This document shows, piece after piece, positions 7,728 to 14,309 of a DNA stretch of 14,397 bases. The DNA is from Actinomycetota bacterium (lineage in GTDB: Bacteria > Actinomycetota > Thermoleophilia > UBA2241), in assembly GCA_003164655.1 (NCBI GenBank), contig PLTW01000042.1, positions 1 to 14,397 on the forward strand, written 5' to 3'. A program made the position numbers and the translations under genes. The notes under the pieces were generated by a model. It had not been told where the DNA came from and searched no databases. It saw nothing but the letters and a program-made list of their open reading frames with translations. Numbering within the stretch: position 1 is the first letter of the stretch; each line of letters starts with the position of its first letter.

Positions 7728-8870
7728 CTAGCCGATGTCGTCGAGCAGCTCGCCGATCCGGGCCAGCCCCTCGCGCACGTACTCGTCGGGCAGGCCGAAG
7801 CTGACGCGCAGGTGGCCGTCCAGGCCGAACAGGTCGCCGGGGGCGACGAAGGCGCTCTTCTCGCGCAGCAGCCGCATGACGAACTCGGTCGAGTTGATCG
7901 CCGCTGCGTATCTGACGAAGCAGATGGCGGCCGCGTCGGGCGGCAGCACCTCGACGTCGTCGCGGCCGGCCGCCCAGCGCGCCACGTTGTCGAAGCCGCG
8001 GCGCACGTAGCCGCGCGTGCGCTCGAGGATCCGGGGCCGCACCGCGGGCGACAGGGCGACGGCGGCCAGCTTGTTGCCCAGGCAGGTCGTGCAGATCGTG
8101 ATGTAGTCCTGCCAGGCCCACATTCTGGCGACGACGTCGGCGGGCCCCACCACCCAGCCGATCCGCAGGCCGGGCAGGCCGTAGGCCTTTGAGGTGCTGC
8201 CGATCGCCAGCACCTTCTCGTACTGTCCGTAGAACGTCTGGGTGAACTCGTCGGTCACCCGCTCGGCGCCCGCGTACACTTCGTCGGCGAGCAGCCAGGC
8301 GCCGGTGCGTTCGGCCGCCGCGACGACCGCCGCCCGCTCATCGGCGCGCATGATCCGTCCGGTGGGGTTGTTGGGGTTCACGACGGCCACGAAGCTGGTC
8401 TCCGGCGCGACGGCATCCTGGAGCTCGTCCAGGTCGAGCGCCCAGTCGCGGTGCGGCTTGAGCGAGAACGTGCTCATGGTCCGCTCGAGGTTCTGGGCGA
8501 GACCCCAGAACTGCTGGTAGTTGGGCTGCATGACGGCGATCGCGTCGCCGGGCGCGGTCACCGTCAGGAGACTGGTGAAGTTCGCCTGGATGGCGCCGAC
8601 CGTGACCAGCACGTTGGCGGCGGTCGCGCCCGGGTACCACCGGGCGATCGCCTCGCGCAGCTCGAGGTCGCCGTTGGCCTGGGGGTAGTTAAGCTCGGTG
8701 GCGGCGATCGCCGCCAGGTCCGCGCCGAGGTCGCCGCCCTTCATCGCCAGCAGTCCGCGCATGGTCAGGGGGTGCACGCCGCTCTCTGAGAGGTTGATCT
8801 CGACCTCGTTCTCGTGGGCCGACAGCAGCCGCTCGAGCTTGAACTCGACGAATGGCCGGGTCGTCGCCAT
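7728..8870 (-). CDS. PLP-dependent class I/II aminotransferase (VioD/capreomycidine-synthase-like branch)
   Basis: 380 residues from an ATG with AAGGAG six bases upstream (complement of 8880-8885), a strong site that fixes the start. Fold-type I signatures are complete: VTVGAIQAN for phosphate binding, NPN-N168-PTG, LAD196EVY199, GSTSK228AYGLPGLRIGW with the Schiff-base Lys, and LR355VSFG for the substrate carboxylate. The N-terminal part with NLSESGVHPLT and the SKAYGLPGLRIGW form recall the aminotransferase group that includes capreomycidine synthase (VioD), but most members are uncharacterised and no arginine-hydroxylating partner is nearby. It lies 51 bp downstream of the cyclodeaminase homologue and 22 bp upstream of a second, clearly different aminotransferase. 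The likely role is amino-acid transamination or PLP-dependent elimination/cyclisation. Confidence 0.87.
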   Translation of the reverse strand: MATTRPFVEFKLERLLSAHENEVEINLSESGVHPLTMRGLLAMKGGDLGADLAAIAATELNYPQANGDLELREAIARWYPGATAANVLVTVGAIQANFTSLLTVTAPGDAIAVMQPNYQQFWGLAQNLERTMSTFSLKPHRDWALDLDELQDAVAPETSFVAVVNPNNPTGRIMRADERAAVVAAAERTGAWLLADEVYAGAERVTDEFTQTFYGQYEKVLAIGSTSKAYGLPGLRIGWVVGPADVVARMWAWQDYITICTTCLGNKLAAVALSPAVRPRILERTRGYVRRGFDNVARWAAGRDDVEVLPPDAAAICFVRYAAAINSTEFVMRLLREKSAFVAPGDLFGLDGHLRVSFGLPDEYVREGLARIGELLDDIG

Positions 8871-8921
8871 GTGGCTCTCCTTCGCGCTTGGTGGTGTCGG
8901 TTCCGCCGCAGACCGCAGCGG

Positions 8922-9908
8922 TCAGTCGCCGAACGAAGCGCCGCAGCCGGCGGCGATCGCCCTCTCGTAGGCGAGCCGGGCGATCGCCGTGTCCTGCACG
9001 CCGACGCCGGTCAGGTCGCAGATCGTGATCTCGTCGTCGCTCTGGCGGCCGGGCTTGCCGCCCGACGTGAGCTCGCCGAGCTCGTCGACGGCGCTCTCGT
9101 CGATCAGGCCGGCGTCGAGGGCGTGGTGCAGCTCGCCGATCGCGGCGCATTGCGACACGCTGTCGCAGACGACGTGCTCGGCCCTGGCGAGACACTCGGC
9201 GAAGAGCTCTTGCTTGCTCGGCATGTCGGCGCCCATCGCGGTGACGTGCAAGCCGGGGTGCAGCCACTGGGCCTGCAGGTAGGGCTCGCGGGCCGGCGTT
9301 GCGCACACCACGACGTCGCTTCTGCGCACGACCGACTCGGCGGTGGTCGCCACGACGACCTCGACGCCGAGCTCGGCCTCGATGTCGTCGACGTACCGCG
9401 AGACCTCCTCGGGGATGGGGCCGTAGACGTACAGGCGCTTGAAGTCGCGCACCATCTTGAGGCCGCGCATCTGGTAGCGCGCCTGCGAGCCCGCGCCGAT
9501 CACGCCGGCGCTCTCGATCTCGCGGCGGGCCAGGCTGTCGGCCGCGAGCGCCCCGGCCAGACCGGTGCGCAGCTCGGTGAGGTAGCCGTTGTCGACCAGC
9601 AGCGCCTGCAAAAAGCCGGTCTCGGCGCTGATCATGACCATTGTGCCGGTGCCATACGGCAGGCCCTTGGCGGGGTTGTCGGCGAAGCCCGCGGCGACCT
9701 TGACGGCGACGCTGCCGAGCCCCTCGATGTAGGCCGTCTTGATGTCGACCTCGCCGCCGTGCTCGGGGATCTCGATGGCTACGACGGGGGGTGCGAAGGC
9801 GCGTCCCTGAGCGAGGCGCGAGAAACCCTGGGCGATCGCGGCGAGCGCCTGGGGATCGAACCCGACACAGTCGCGGATCTCGGCCTCGGACAGCAGCGTC
9901 ACCTTCAC
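8922..9908 (-). CDS. Ornithine cyclodeaminase/mu-crystallin family protein (EutC-like)
   Basis: 328 residues when started at the GTG at 9908, which has an AAAGGGGG site five bases upstream; a GTG at 9962 would add 18 Arg/Glu-rich residues and lies upstream of the -10 box, so I reject it. The order of motifs fits the family: EVDIKTAYIEGLGSVAVKVAAGF (substrate site, Lys70), DNGYLTELRTG (Arg114), V-I-GAGSQARYQ (about 136-145, Rossmann dinucleotide loop) and DLTGVGVQD (Asp299 region). The WLHPGLHVTAMGAD and VCDSVSQC..GELHHA segments resemble members called ectoine-utilisation EutC, but none of the other ectoine genes are in view. Expected to bind NAD(P) and act on an alpha-amino acid (cyclodeamination, or imine reduction/alanine dehydrogenase-like). 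First gene of the operon with two aminotransferases. Confidence 0.87.
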   Translation of the reverse strand: MKVTLLSEAEIRDCVGFDPQALAAIAQGFSRLAQGRAFAPPVVAIEIPEHGGEVDIKTAYIEGLGSVAVKVAAGFADNPAKGLPYGTGTMVMISAETGFLQALLVDNGYLTELRTGLAGALAADSLARREIESAGVIGAGSQARYQMRGLKMVRDFKRLYVYGPIPEEVSRYVDDIEAELGVEVVVATTAESVVRRSDVVVCATPAREPYLQAQWLHPGLHVTAMGADMPSKQELFAECLARAEHVVCDSVSQCAAIGELHHALDAGLIDESAVDELGELTSGGKPGRQSDDEITICDLTGVGVQDTAIARLAYERAIAAGCGASFGD

Positions 9909-9945
9909 CTCAGCCCCCTTTCGGGCGCGCTCGGACTCGCGCTCG

Positions 9946-9951
9946 ATTGTA
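9946..9951 (-). promoter_or_regulatory. -10 box (TACAAT) for the cyclodeaminase/aminotransferase operon
   Basis: On the minus strand TACAAT (complement of 9946-9951) matches five of six consensus positions and stands out in a very G+C-rich surround. It would start transcription near 9939, giving a leader of about 30 bases before the GTG at 9908 with its ribosome-binding site. No good -35 hexamer is visible. It lies downstream of the end of the LapA-domain gene (10015), so the operon seems to have its own promoter. Confidence 0.5.
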
Positions 9952-10014
9952 CCCGACGCCACGAGCGGCCGCTGCTGCGGCGGCGGCGCGCGGGCTGCCG
10001 CCCGGCCACCGCGG

Positions 10015-10284
10015 TCAGTGGACCTGGCGGTGTCGGCGGCGCAACAGGAGTACGGCCACGAGCCCGGCGACGAGCACCGCGGCGACCGCCGGCAGCATCA
10101 GGTCGACCCAGAGCGGCGCGGTGAAGGTCCAGGTCAGCCAGTGCACGCTGGCCGGCTGGCCGTTCTGCACGATGAAGGCGAGCAGCCCCAGGGCGAGCAG
10201 GCCGCACAGGAACGGGACGGCGCCGCGGCGCAGCATCGTCGCCGACGACGTCGGCTCGTGCGGCCGACCTTTCTCGTCGTCCAT
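10015..10284 (-). CDS. LapA-domain small membrane protein
   Basis: 89 residues from an ATG with AGAGAGGAAG six bases upstream. The first 20 residues are charged and cytoplasmic. Two hydrophobic spans follow (about 22-40 and 60-82), joined by a short loop that begins VQNGQPASVHWLTWTFTAPL; the Q-N-x-x-P-x-x-V-x-W/F-L signature between two spans defines the LapA (DUF1049) family. The tail is Arg-rich (RRRHRQ). LapA helps regulate lipopolysaccharide assembly in enterics, but in monoderm actinobacteria these proteins are of unknown function, so the name should not be taken as evidence for LPS. It follows the Fe-S protein gene by 83 bp across a strong hairpin, on the same strand. Confidence 0.82.
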   Translation of the reverse strand: MDDEKGRPHEPTSSATMLRRGAVPFLCGLLALGLLAFIVQNGQPASVHWLTWTFTAPLWVDLMLPAVAAVLVAGLVAVLLLRRRHRQVH

Positions 10285-10320
10285 GCGGGACTTCCTCTCT
10301 GGTCGACGCGTTTGCCGGAG

Positions 10321-10365
10321 CGCTCGCCGGGCGGGCGCCGTCAAACGGCGCCCGCCCGGCGAGCG
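10321..10365. terminator. 21-bp perfect hairpin directly after the Fe-S protein gene
   Basis: Arm 10321-10341 is the exact reverse complement of 10345-10365, with a three-base loop (CAA at 10342-10344); a further G-T pair could extend it. It begins two bases after the minus-strand stop codon of the Fe-S protein (10368). No T run follows in the minus direction. By position it is a terminator or 3'-end stabiliser for that gene, and it would separate it from the LapA-domain gene. Confidence 0.68.
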
Positions 10366-10367
10366 TC

Positions 10368-11630
10368 TCACCAGTATCGACGACGGGCGATGAGCCCCTC
10401 GAGATACCGCGACTTGATCTGTTCGCTGGCCATGACCTGCTTGAGCGGCGGCAGTCGCAGGATGACGCCCAAAACGGCGGCCAGCGCCCGGTGGCTGGCG
10501 AGCCCCTGTTCCGGGAAGATCAGGTTCTGGAGCTTGCCGCGCTCGATGGCCATGACCACCGTCCTGTGCGCTGAGTCGAGCGGCGTGATGATGCGTTCGG
10601 GGCGCACGGTCAGCATGATCGCGCGCCGGCGGCAGCGCCGGCTGCAGACGCCGCAACCGATGCAGACCGCGCGATCGACCGTCGGCGCCGCGCCCGGCAG
10701 CTCCTGTCTCATGGCCTCGACAGGGCACATCTGGGCGCAGCGTCCGCAGCCGTTGCACGCCTGCTCGTCGAGCACCGGCATGAAGCGCGTCGTGTGCACG
10801 GGTCGCAGCACGGCGAAGCGCCGGGCGGCGGTCATCGTCTCGCAGCAGCAGCGGCAGCAGTTGCAGATGAAGTTGACGCCGCGGCGCACGTTCTCGGCGA
10901 ACTGCACGAGGTCGTGCTCGTAGGCCTCGGCCAGCAGGTCGAGACCCTCGGTCGGCGCGAGGGGCCGGACGATGCCCTGGCGGATCAGGGTCTCGGCGGC
11001 GTCGTTCAACGACAGGCACAGCTCCAGGGGAGCGTCGCAGGCCCGGCCGAGGTGCTCCATCTTGTGGCGGCAGTAGCACAGACCGACGCCCAGGTGCCGG
11101 GCCTCGCCGATGATGACGCTGGCGCGCTCGTAGTCGAGCACGTGCAGCTCGTCGCGGGGATCGAGCGCGGGCTCGTGCACGAGCGCCCGGCCGAGCTGGG
11201 TCTCGCCCGGCTCGTACAGCTCGCGCACGAACTCGTCCTCGACGCTCATGTAGCGGTGGAAGAGCTCCGCCAGGGTCTGCTTGTCGAGGCGCCCGTCGGT
11301 GCGCATCATCGAGAACTCGAAGAAGCCGGCCATGGGCGGCGGCAGAAAGTAGCGGCGCTCGCCGTCGAAGCCGGTGTCGATGAGCAGCGAACGCGCGACC
11401 AGCCGGTCGAGCTCGTGCTCCGCCTGCCCCGCGTCGGTGCCCCAGGCCCGGGCGGCGTCGGCGGCCTTGAAGGGGGCGACCGGCAGCTGGGCGACCAGGC
11501 GCGCCTCGCGCTCGGTGAACAGCATCGCCAGAATGTCGTAGAGGAGCTCGGACGGCGGCGCCCCCACAGGGAACTTGTTGAGACGGCGGGTGAGCTGCTC
11601 GTAACTTGCCCGTGCGGTGTGGTGCGCCAC
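10368..11630 (-). CDS. Winged-helix-like / two-[4Fe-4S] ferredoxin-domain protein with extra Cys cluster
   Basis: 420 residues from a GTG with GAGGGG about four bases upstream. The frame stays open for another 2.7 kb upstream, but that part is the antisense of the lipid kinase and MBOAT genes. Residues about 28-100 look like a winged-helix module (TEREARLVAQLP, then a helical pair and a GERRYFLPP wing). The middle has CYC (185-187) with H189, C198 and C205, then six Cys in eight residues (C256, C258, C259, C261-C263). The C-terminal ferredoxin module binds two [4Fe-4S] clusters: C292-x2-C295-x2-C298-x3-C302-P and C323-x2-C326-x2-C329-x3-C333, the second followed by Arg instead of Pro. There is no signal peptide. 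It is probably a cytoplasmic electron carrier or redox-responsive protein. Neighbours give no partner. Confidence 0.83.
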   Translation of the reverse strand: MAHHTARASYEQLTRRLNKFPVGAPPSELLYDILAMLFTEREARLVAQLPVAPFKAADAARAWGTDAGQAEHELDRLVARSLLIDTGFDGERRYFLPPPMAGFFEFSMMRTDGRLDKQTLAELFHRYMSVEDEFVRELYEPGETQLGRALVHEPALDPRDELHVLDYERASVIIGEARHLGVGLCYCRHKMEHLGRACDAPLELCLSLNDAAETLIRQGIVRPLAPTEGLDLLAEAYEHDLVQFAENVRRGVNFICNCCRCCCETMTAARRFAVLRPVHTTRFMPVLDEQACNGCGRCAQMCPVEAMRQELPGAAPTVDRAVCIGCGVCSRRCRRRAIMLTVRPERIITPLDSAHRTVVMAIERGKLQNLIFPEQGLASHRALAAVLGVILRLPPLKQVMASEQIKSRYLEGLIARRRYW

Positions 11631-11656
11631 GTGACCCCTCGTCGCGGTGAGTCTCA

Positions 11657-11665
11657 AGGATACCA
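11657..11665 (-). promoter_or_regulatory. Possible extended -10 box for the Fe-S protein gene
   Basis: On the minus strand TGG-TATCCT (complement of 11657-11665) has the TGn extension and a TATCCT hexamer. It lies 26 bases before the GTG at 11630, leaving a leader of about 20 bases that includes the GAGGGG site. There is no clear -35, as is allowed for extended -10 promoters. It lies in the 123-bp divergent gap with the lipid kinase gene. Confidence 0.4.
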
Positions 11666-11740
11666 AACGGCTTTGCCGGCGGCCGTTGGGCGGCAGCGAC
11701 GCGCACCTGTTCGCGTCACGGCTCGCCGCCGCGGCCGACG

Positions 11741-11746
11741 TATACT
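11741..11746 (+). promoter_or_regulatory. -10 box (TATACT) for a probably leaderless lipid kinase mRNA
   Basis: TATACT matches five of six positions of TATAAT. Only seven bases separate it from the ATG at 11754, so transcription would begin at or within a base of the start codon. No Shine-Dalgarno sequence is present between them (GGCGGCG only). Leaderless mRNAs are common in actinobacteria. No strong -35 hexamer is visible. Confidence 0.55.
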
Positions 11747-11753
11747 GGCGGCG

Positions 11754-12794
11754 ATGACCGGCGTACGGCCACTCCTCATCGTCAACCCGTCGAGCGGCAA
11801 GATGGCCGGGGGGCGGTCGCTTGCCCGTTTCGCGGCGGCCGTCGAGCACGTTCTGGGCGACGTCGACTTCGAGGTCACCGAGCGCCGCGGCCACGCGATC
11901 GACCTCGCCCGGCGCGGCGCCGGCGAGGGTCGCGCGACGATCGTCGCGGTGGGCGGCGACGGTACGCTGAATGAGGTCGTGAACGGCGTCATGCAGGCCC
12001 GTCGGCCGGCCGCGGCCGGCCCGCCGGCGGCGTTCGGCGCGGCAGCGTCCGCGGCGGCCGCCGCCGGCCCGCGCGTCGGTCTCATCGGCCTGGGCACCGG
12101 CGGCGACTTTGGCCGCAGCCTCGGTATCGGCCGCGGTCTCGACGATTACCTCAGCACGCTCGCCGGGGGCCACACGCGCACGATCGATCTGCTGCGCATC
12201 GGCTTTGCGGACCACGCCGGGCAGGCGTGCGAGCGCTACGTCGTCAATGTCCTGTCGGCCGGGCCGGGCGGGCTCGTCGACGGCTACGTCGAACGGATGC
12301 CCCGCCTGGCCGGCGGTCGCCTGTCGTACGGCCTGGCGTCGGTGTGGGCGCTGGCGCAGTGTCCTCGCGCCCGGCTGCGCCTGCGTCTGTACGGTTTCGT
12401 CGGCCGCGATTCCGACGAGGTCGTCGAACGCGAGGTGTCGACGTACCTCCTGGGGCTCTGCAACGGCGCGGTCTTCGGCGGTGGCATGCGCCTGGCGCCG
12501 GCGGCCGTGCCCGACGACGGCCTGCTCGACGTCGTCTCGATCGGCCCCGACTCCAAGTGGACCGTCGCGCGCCACCTGCTCAAGGTCTACCGCGGCCGGC
12601 ACGTGAGCGTGCCCGGTGTCGAGCTGCTGCGCTGCCGCGGCCTTGAGGTCGAGCTGCTCGACGCCTCGGCGGGCGCGCGCTTTGCCCTCGATGTCGACGG
12701 CGAACCGCTCGGCCGCCTGCCCCTGCGGGCCGAGCTGCTGCCCGCGGTCCTGGAGGTGCTGGCGCCCGCGCCGGCTCCGTCCCCGGAGGCCTGA
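11754..12794 (+). CDS. Diacylglycerol kinase family (DAGK/YegS/LCB5-like) lipid kinase
   Basis: 346 residues. Signatures of the diacylglycerol kinase catalytic domain appear in order: NPSSGK (11-16), VAVGGDGTLNEVVNG (65-78, the ATP-binding GGDGT loop), LGTGGDFGRSLGI (113-125, where many members have GTGND), GGGMRLAPAAVPDDGLLDV (242-260) and DVDGE (313-317). It is expected to phosphorylate a lipid alcohol such as diacylglycerol at the inner membrane. An Ala-rich insert (about residues 82-106) lies between the GGDGT loop and the next strand, unlike compact family members. The start ATG has no Shine-Dalgarno but a -10 box seven bases upstream, suggesting a leaderless transcript. The MBOAT gene follows by 84 bp on the same strand. 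Confidence 0.9.
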   Translation: MTGVRPLLIVNPSSGKMAGGRSLARFAAAVEHVLGDVDFEVTERRGHAIDLARRGAGEGRATIVAVGGDGTLNEVVNGVMQARRPAAAGPPAAFGAAASAAAAAGPRVGLIGLGTGGDFGRSLGIGRGLDDYLSTLAGGHTRTIDLLRIGFADHAGQACERYVVNVLSAGPGGLVDGYVERMPRLAGGRLSYGLASVWALAQCPRARLRLRLYGFVGRDSDEVVEREVSTYLLGLCNGAVFGGGMRLAPAAVPDDGLLDVVSIGPDSKWTVARHLLKVYRGRHVSVPGVELLRCRGLEVELLDASAGARFALDVDGEPLGRLPLRAELLPAVLEVLAPAPAPSPEA

Positions 12795-12878
12795 CCCGGC
12801 TGAGCTTCGCTTGCGGGGCGCGCGACAAAGCGCTTGGATGGGCTGCGGGAGTCGGTCTACCGTCGGGCGGGGCTGTCG

Positions 12879-14309
12879 TTGCTGTTTCCGACCATCACCT
12901 TTGCCATCTTTTTTGTGGCGGTGTTCATCGCCAGCTGGCTGCTCATGCCTCGCTTGCGGCTGTGGAAGGTGTTCATCGTACTGGCCGGCTGCGTGTTCTA
13001 CGGCTGGTGGGACTACCGGGCCGTGGCGCTGCTCGGTGTCGTCGCCCTGGCGAACTTCGGTTTCGCCCTGGCGATCGCCAGGGCGCGCGGCGCCGGGCCG
13101 CGCAAGGCGGCGCTGATAGCGGCCCTGGTCTTCGATCTCGGCCTGCTCGCGGTGTTCAAGTACTTCGACTTCTTCGTCGTCTCGGCGGCCAATGTCTTTC
13201 ACGTCGTCGGACTGCAGGTCACCCCGCCGCTGATCGAGCTGGCCCTGCCGATCGGCATCTCGTTTCTGATCTTTCGCATCATCTCGTATGTGGTCGACAT
13301 CTACCGCGGCACGCTCGAGCCGGCGTCGCTGCTCGACCTCGCCGTCTACGTCGCCTTCTTTCCGTACCTCCTGGCGGGCCCCATCGCCCGCGCTTCGGAG
13401 TTTCTGCCACAGCTGCGCGAGCCGCGCGATCCGCGGCGCATCGACGCCAGCCGCGCCTTCTTTCTGATCTTCGCCGGGCTCGTCAAGAAGATGCTGATCG
13501 CCGACTACGTGGCGACCCACCTGGTCACCGGCGTGTTCACCACGCCCGGCCGCTACACCTCGCTGGAGATCCTGCTTGGTATCTACGGCTACTCCGTGCA
13601 GATCTATTGCGACTTCAGCGCCTATTCCGACATGGCGATCGGACTCTCGTTGCTGCTCGGCTTTGAGCTGCCCGACAACTTCAACGCCCCCTATACGGCG
13701 CGCGACATGCGCGACTTCTGGCGGCGCTGGCACATGACGCTGTCGAGCTGGATCCGCGACTACCTGTACATCCCCTTCGGCGGCAACCGCAAGGGGGTGC
13801 GTCGCACCTACGTCAATCTCATGGCGGCCATGCTCCTCGCCGGGCTGTGGCACGGGGCCGCCTGGACGTTCGTCTTCTGGGGCGGGCTGCACGGCGCCGG
13901 GCTCTGCTGCGACCACTGGCGTGCCGCCCGCCGCCGGGCGCGCGGCGAGCCCGCTTTGCGCGACGGCTTCTGGCCGGTGGCCCGCCAGCGGTTTCTCACC
14001 TTCCAGTTCGTGACGTTCGCCTGGGTCTTCTTTCCGACCCGCTCCGACTTTGCCTCGCCGTTTGCGGTCCTCTCCCGGCTGCTCACGGCCTGGGGCGGCG
14101 TAGGCGCGAACGTGACCCTTGCGGTCGTGCTCGTCATCGTCCTGGGCGTCGCCATCCAGTACGTGCCGGCCCGGGCCACGGGGCTGGCTCAGGTGCGCTT
14201 CTCGCGCCTGTCGCCGGTGCTGCAGGGTGTCGGCCTGGCGCTCGGGTTCTTTGTGCTCAACGTCGTCGGGCCGCAGGGGCCGGCCGCCTTTTTGTACTTC
14301 CGGTTCTGA
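12879..14309 (+). CDS. MBOAT family O-acyltransferase (AlgI/DltB-like)
   Basis: 476 residues if started at the TTG at 12879, giving MLFPTITFAIFF, the usual N-terminus of this family; GGGCGGGG lies just upstream. A TTG at 12834 in the same frame would add 15 residues and has no ribosome-binding site. About ten or more membrane spans are visible. Family motifs: VFYGWWDYR (39-47), LPIGISFLIFR (123-133), AGPIAR (166-171), YCDFSAYSDMAIG (243-255), DFWRRWHMTLSSWIRDYLYIPFGG (279-302), and GLWHGAAWTF with the catalytic-type His325. AlgI-like members move an acyl group, often acetyl, from a cytoplasmic donor to an exported polysaccharide or other envelope acceptor with a periplasmic/external partner. 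A partner gene overlaps its stop. The acceptor is unknown. Confidence 0.9.
   Translation: MLFPTITFAIFFVAVFIASWLLMPRLRLWKVFIVLAGCVFYGWWDYRAVALLGVVALANFGFALAIARARGAGPRKAALIAALVFDLGLLAVFKYFDFFVVSAANVFHVVGLQVTPPLIELALPIGISFLIFRIISYVVDIYRGTLEPASLLDLAVYVAFFPYLLAGPIARASEFLPQLREPRDPRRIDASRAFFLIFAGLVKKMLIADYVATHLVTGVFTTPGRYTSLEILLGIYGYSVQIYCDFSAYSDMAIGLSLLLGFELPDNFNAPYTARDMRDFWRRWHMTLSSWIRDYLYIPFGGNRKGVRRTYVNLMAAMLLAGLWHGAAWTFVFWGGLHGAGLCCDHWRAARRRARGEPALRDGFWPVARQRFLTFQFVTFAWVFFPTRSDFASPFAVLSRLLTAWGGVGANVTLAVVLVIVLGVAIQYVPARATGLAQVRFSRLSPVLQGVGLALGFFVLNVVGPQGPAAFLYFRF

Noticed and set aside
8911..8923. Palindrome GACCGC-A-GCGGTC between the cyclodeaminase and the first aminotransferase gene
   Set aside because: Six-base arms with a one-base centre overlapping a stop codon are expected by chance in this composition; there is no second copy near a promoter to support an operator.
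9963..10014. Possible terminator after the LapA-domain gene
   Set aside because: Only a five-base-pair G+C stem can be drawn and there is no T run; this is too weak to call.
8814..10124. Plus-strand open frame of 436 codons across the cyclodeaminase gene
   Set aside because: It runs through three minus-strand genes and their gaps, and its translation is low-complexity Ala/Gly/Arg/Asp/Leu without domains.
12834..12878. Earlier TTG start for the MBOAT gene
   Set aside because: It has no ribosome-binding site and adds 15 polar residues before the typical MLFPT start; it is kept only as an alternative.
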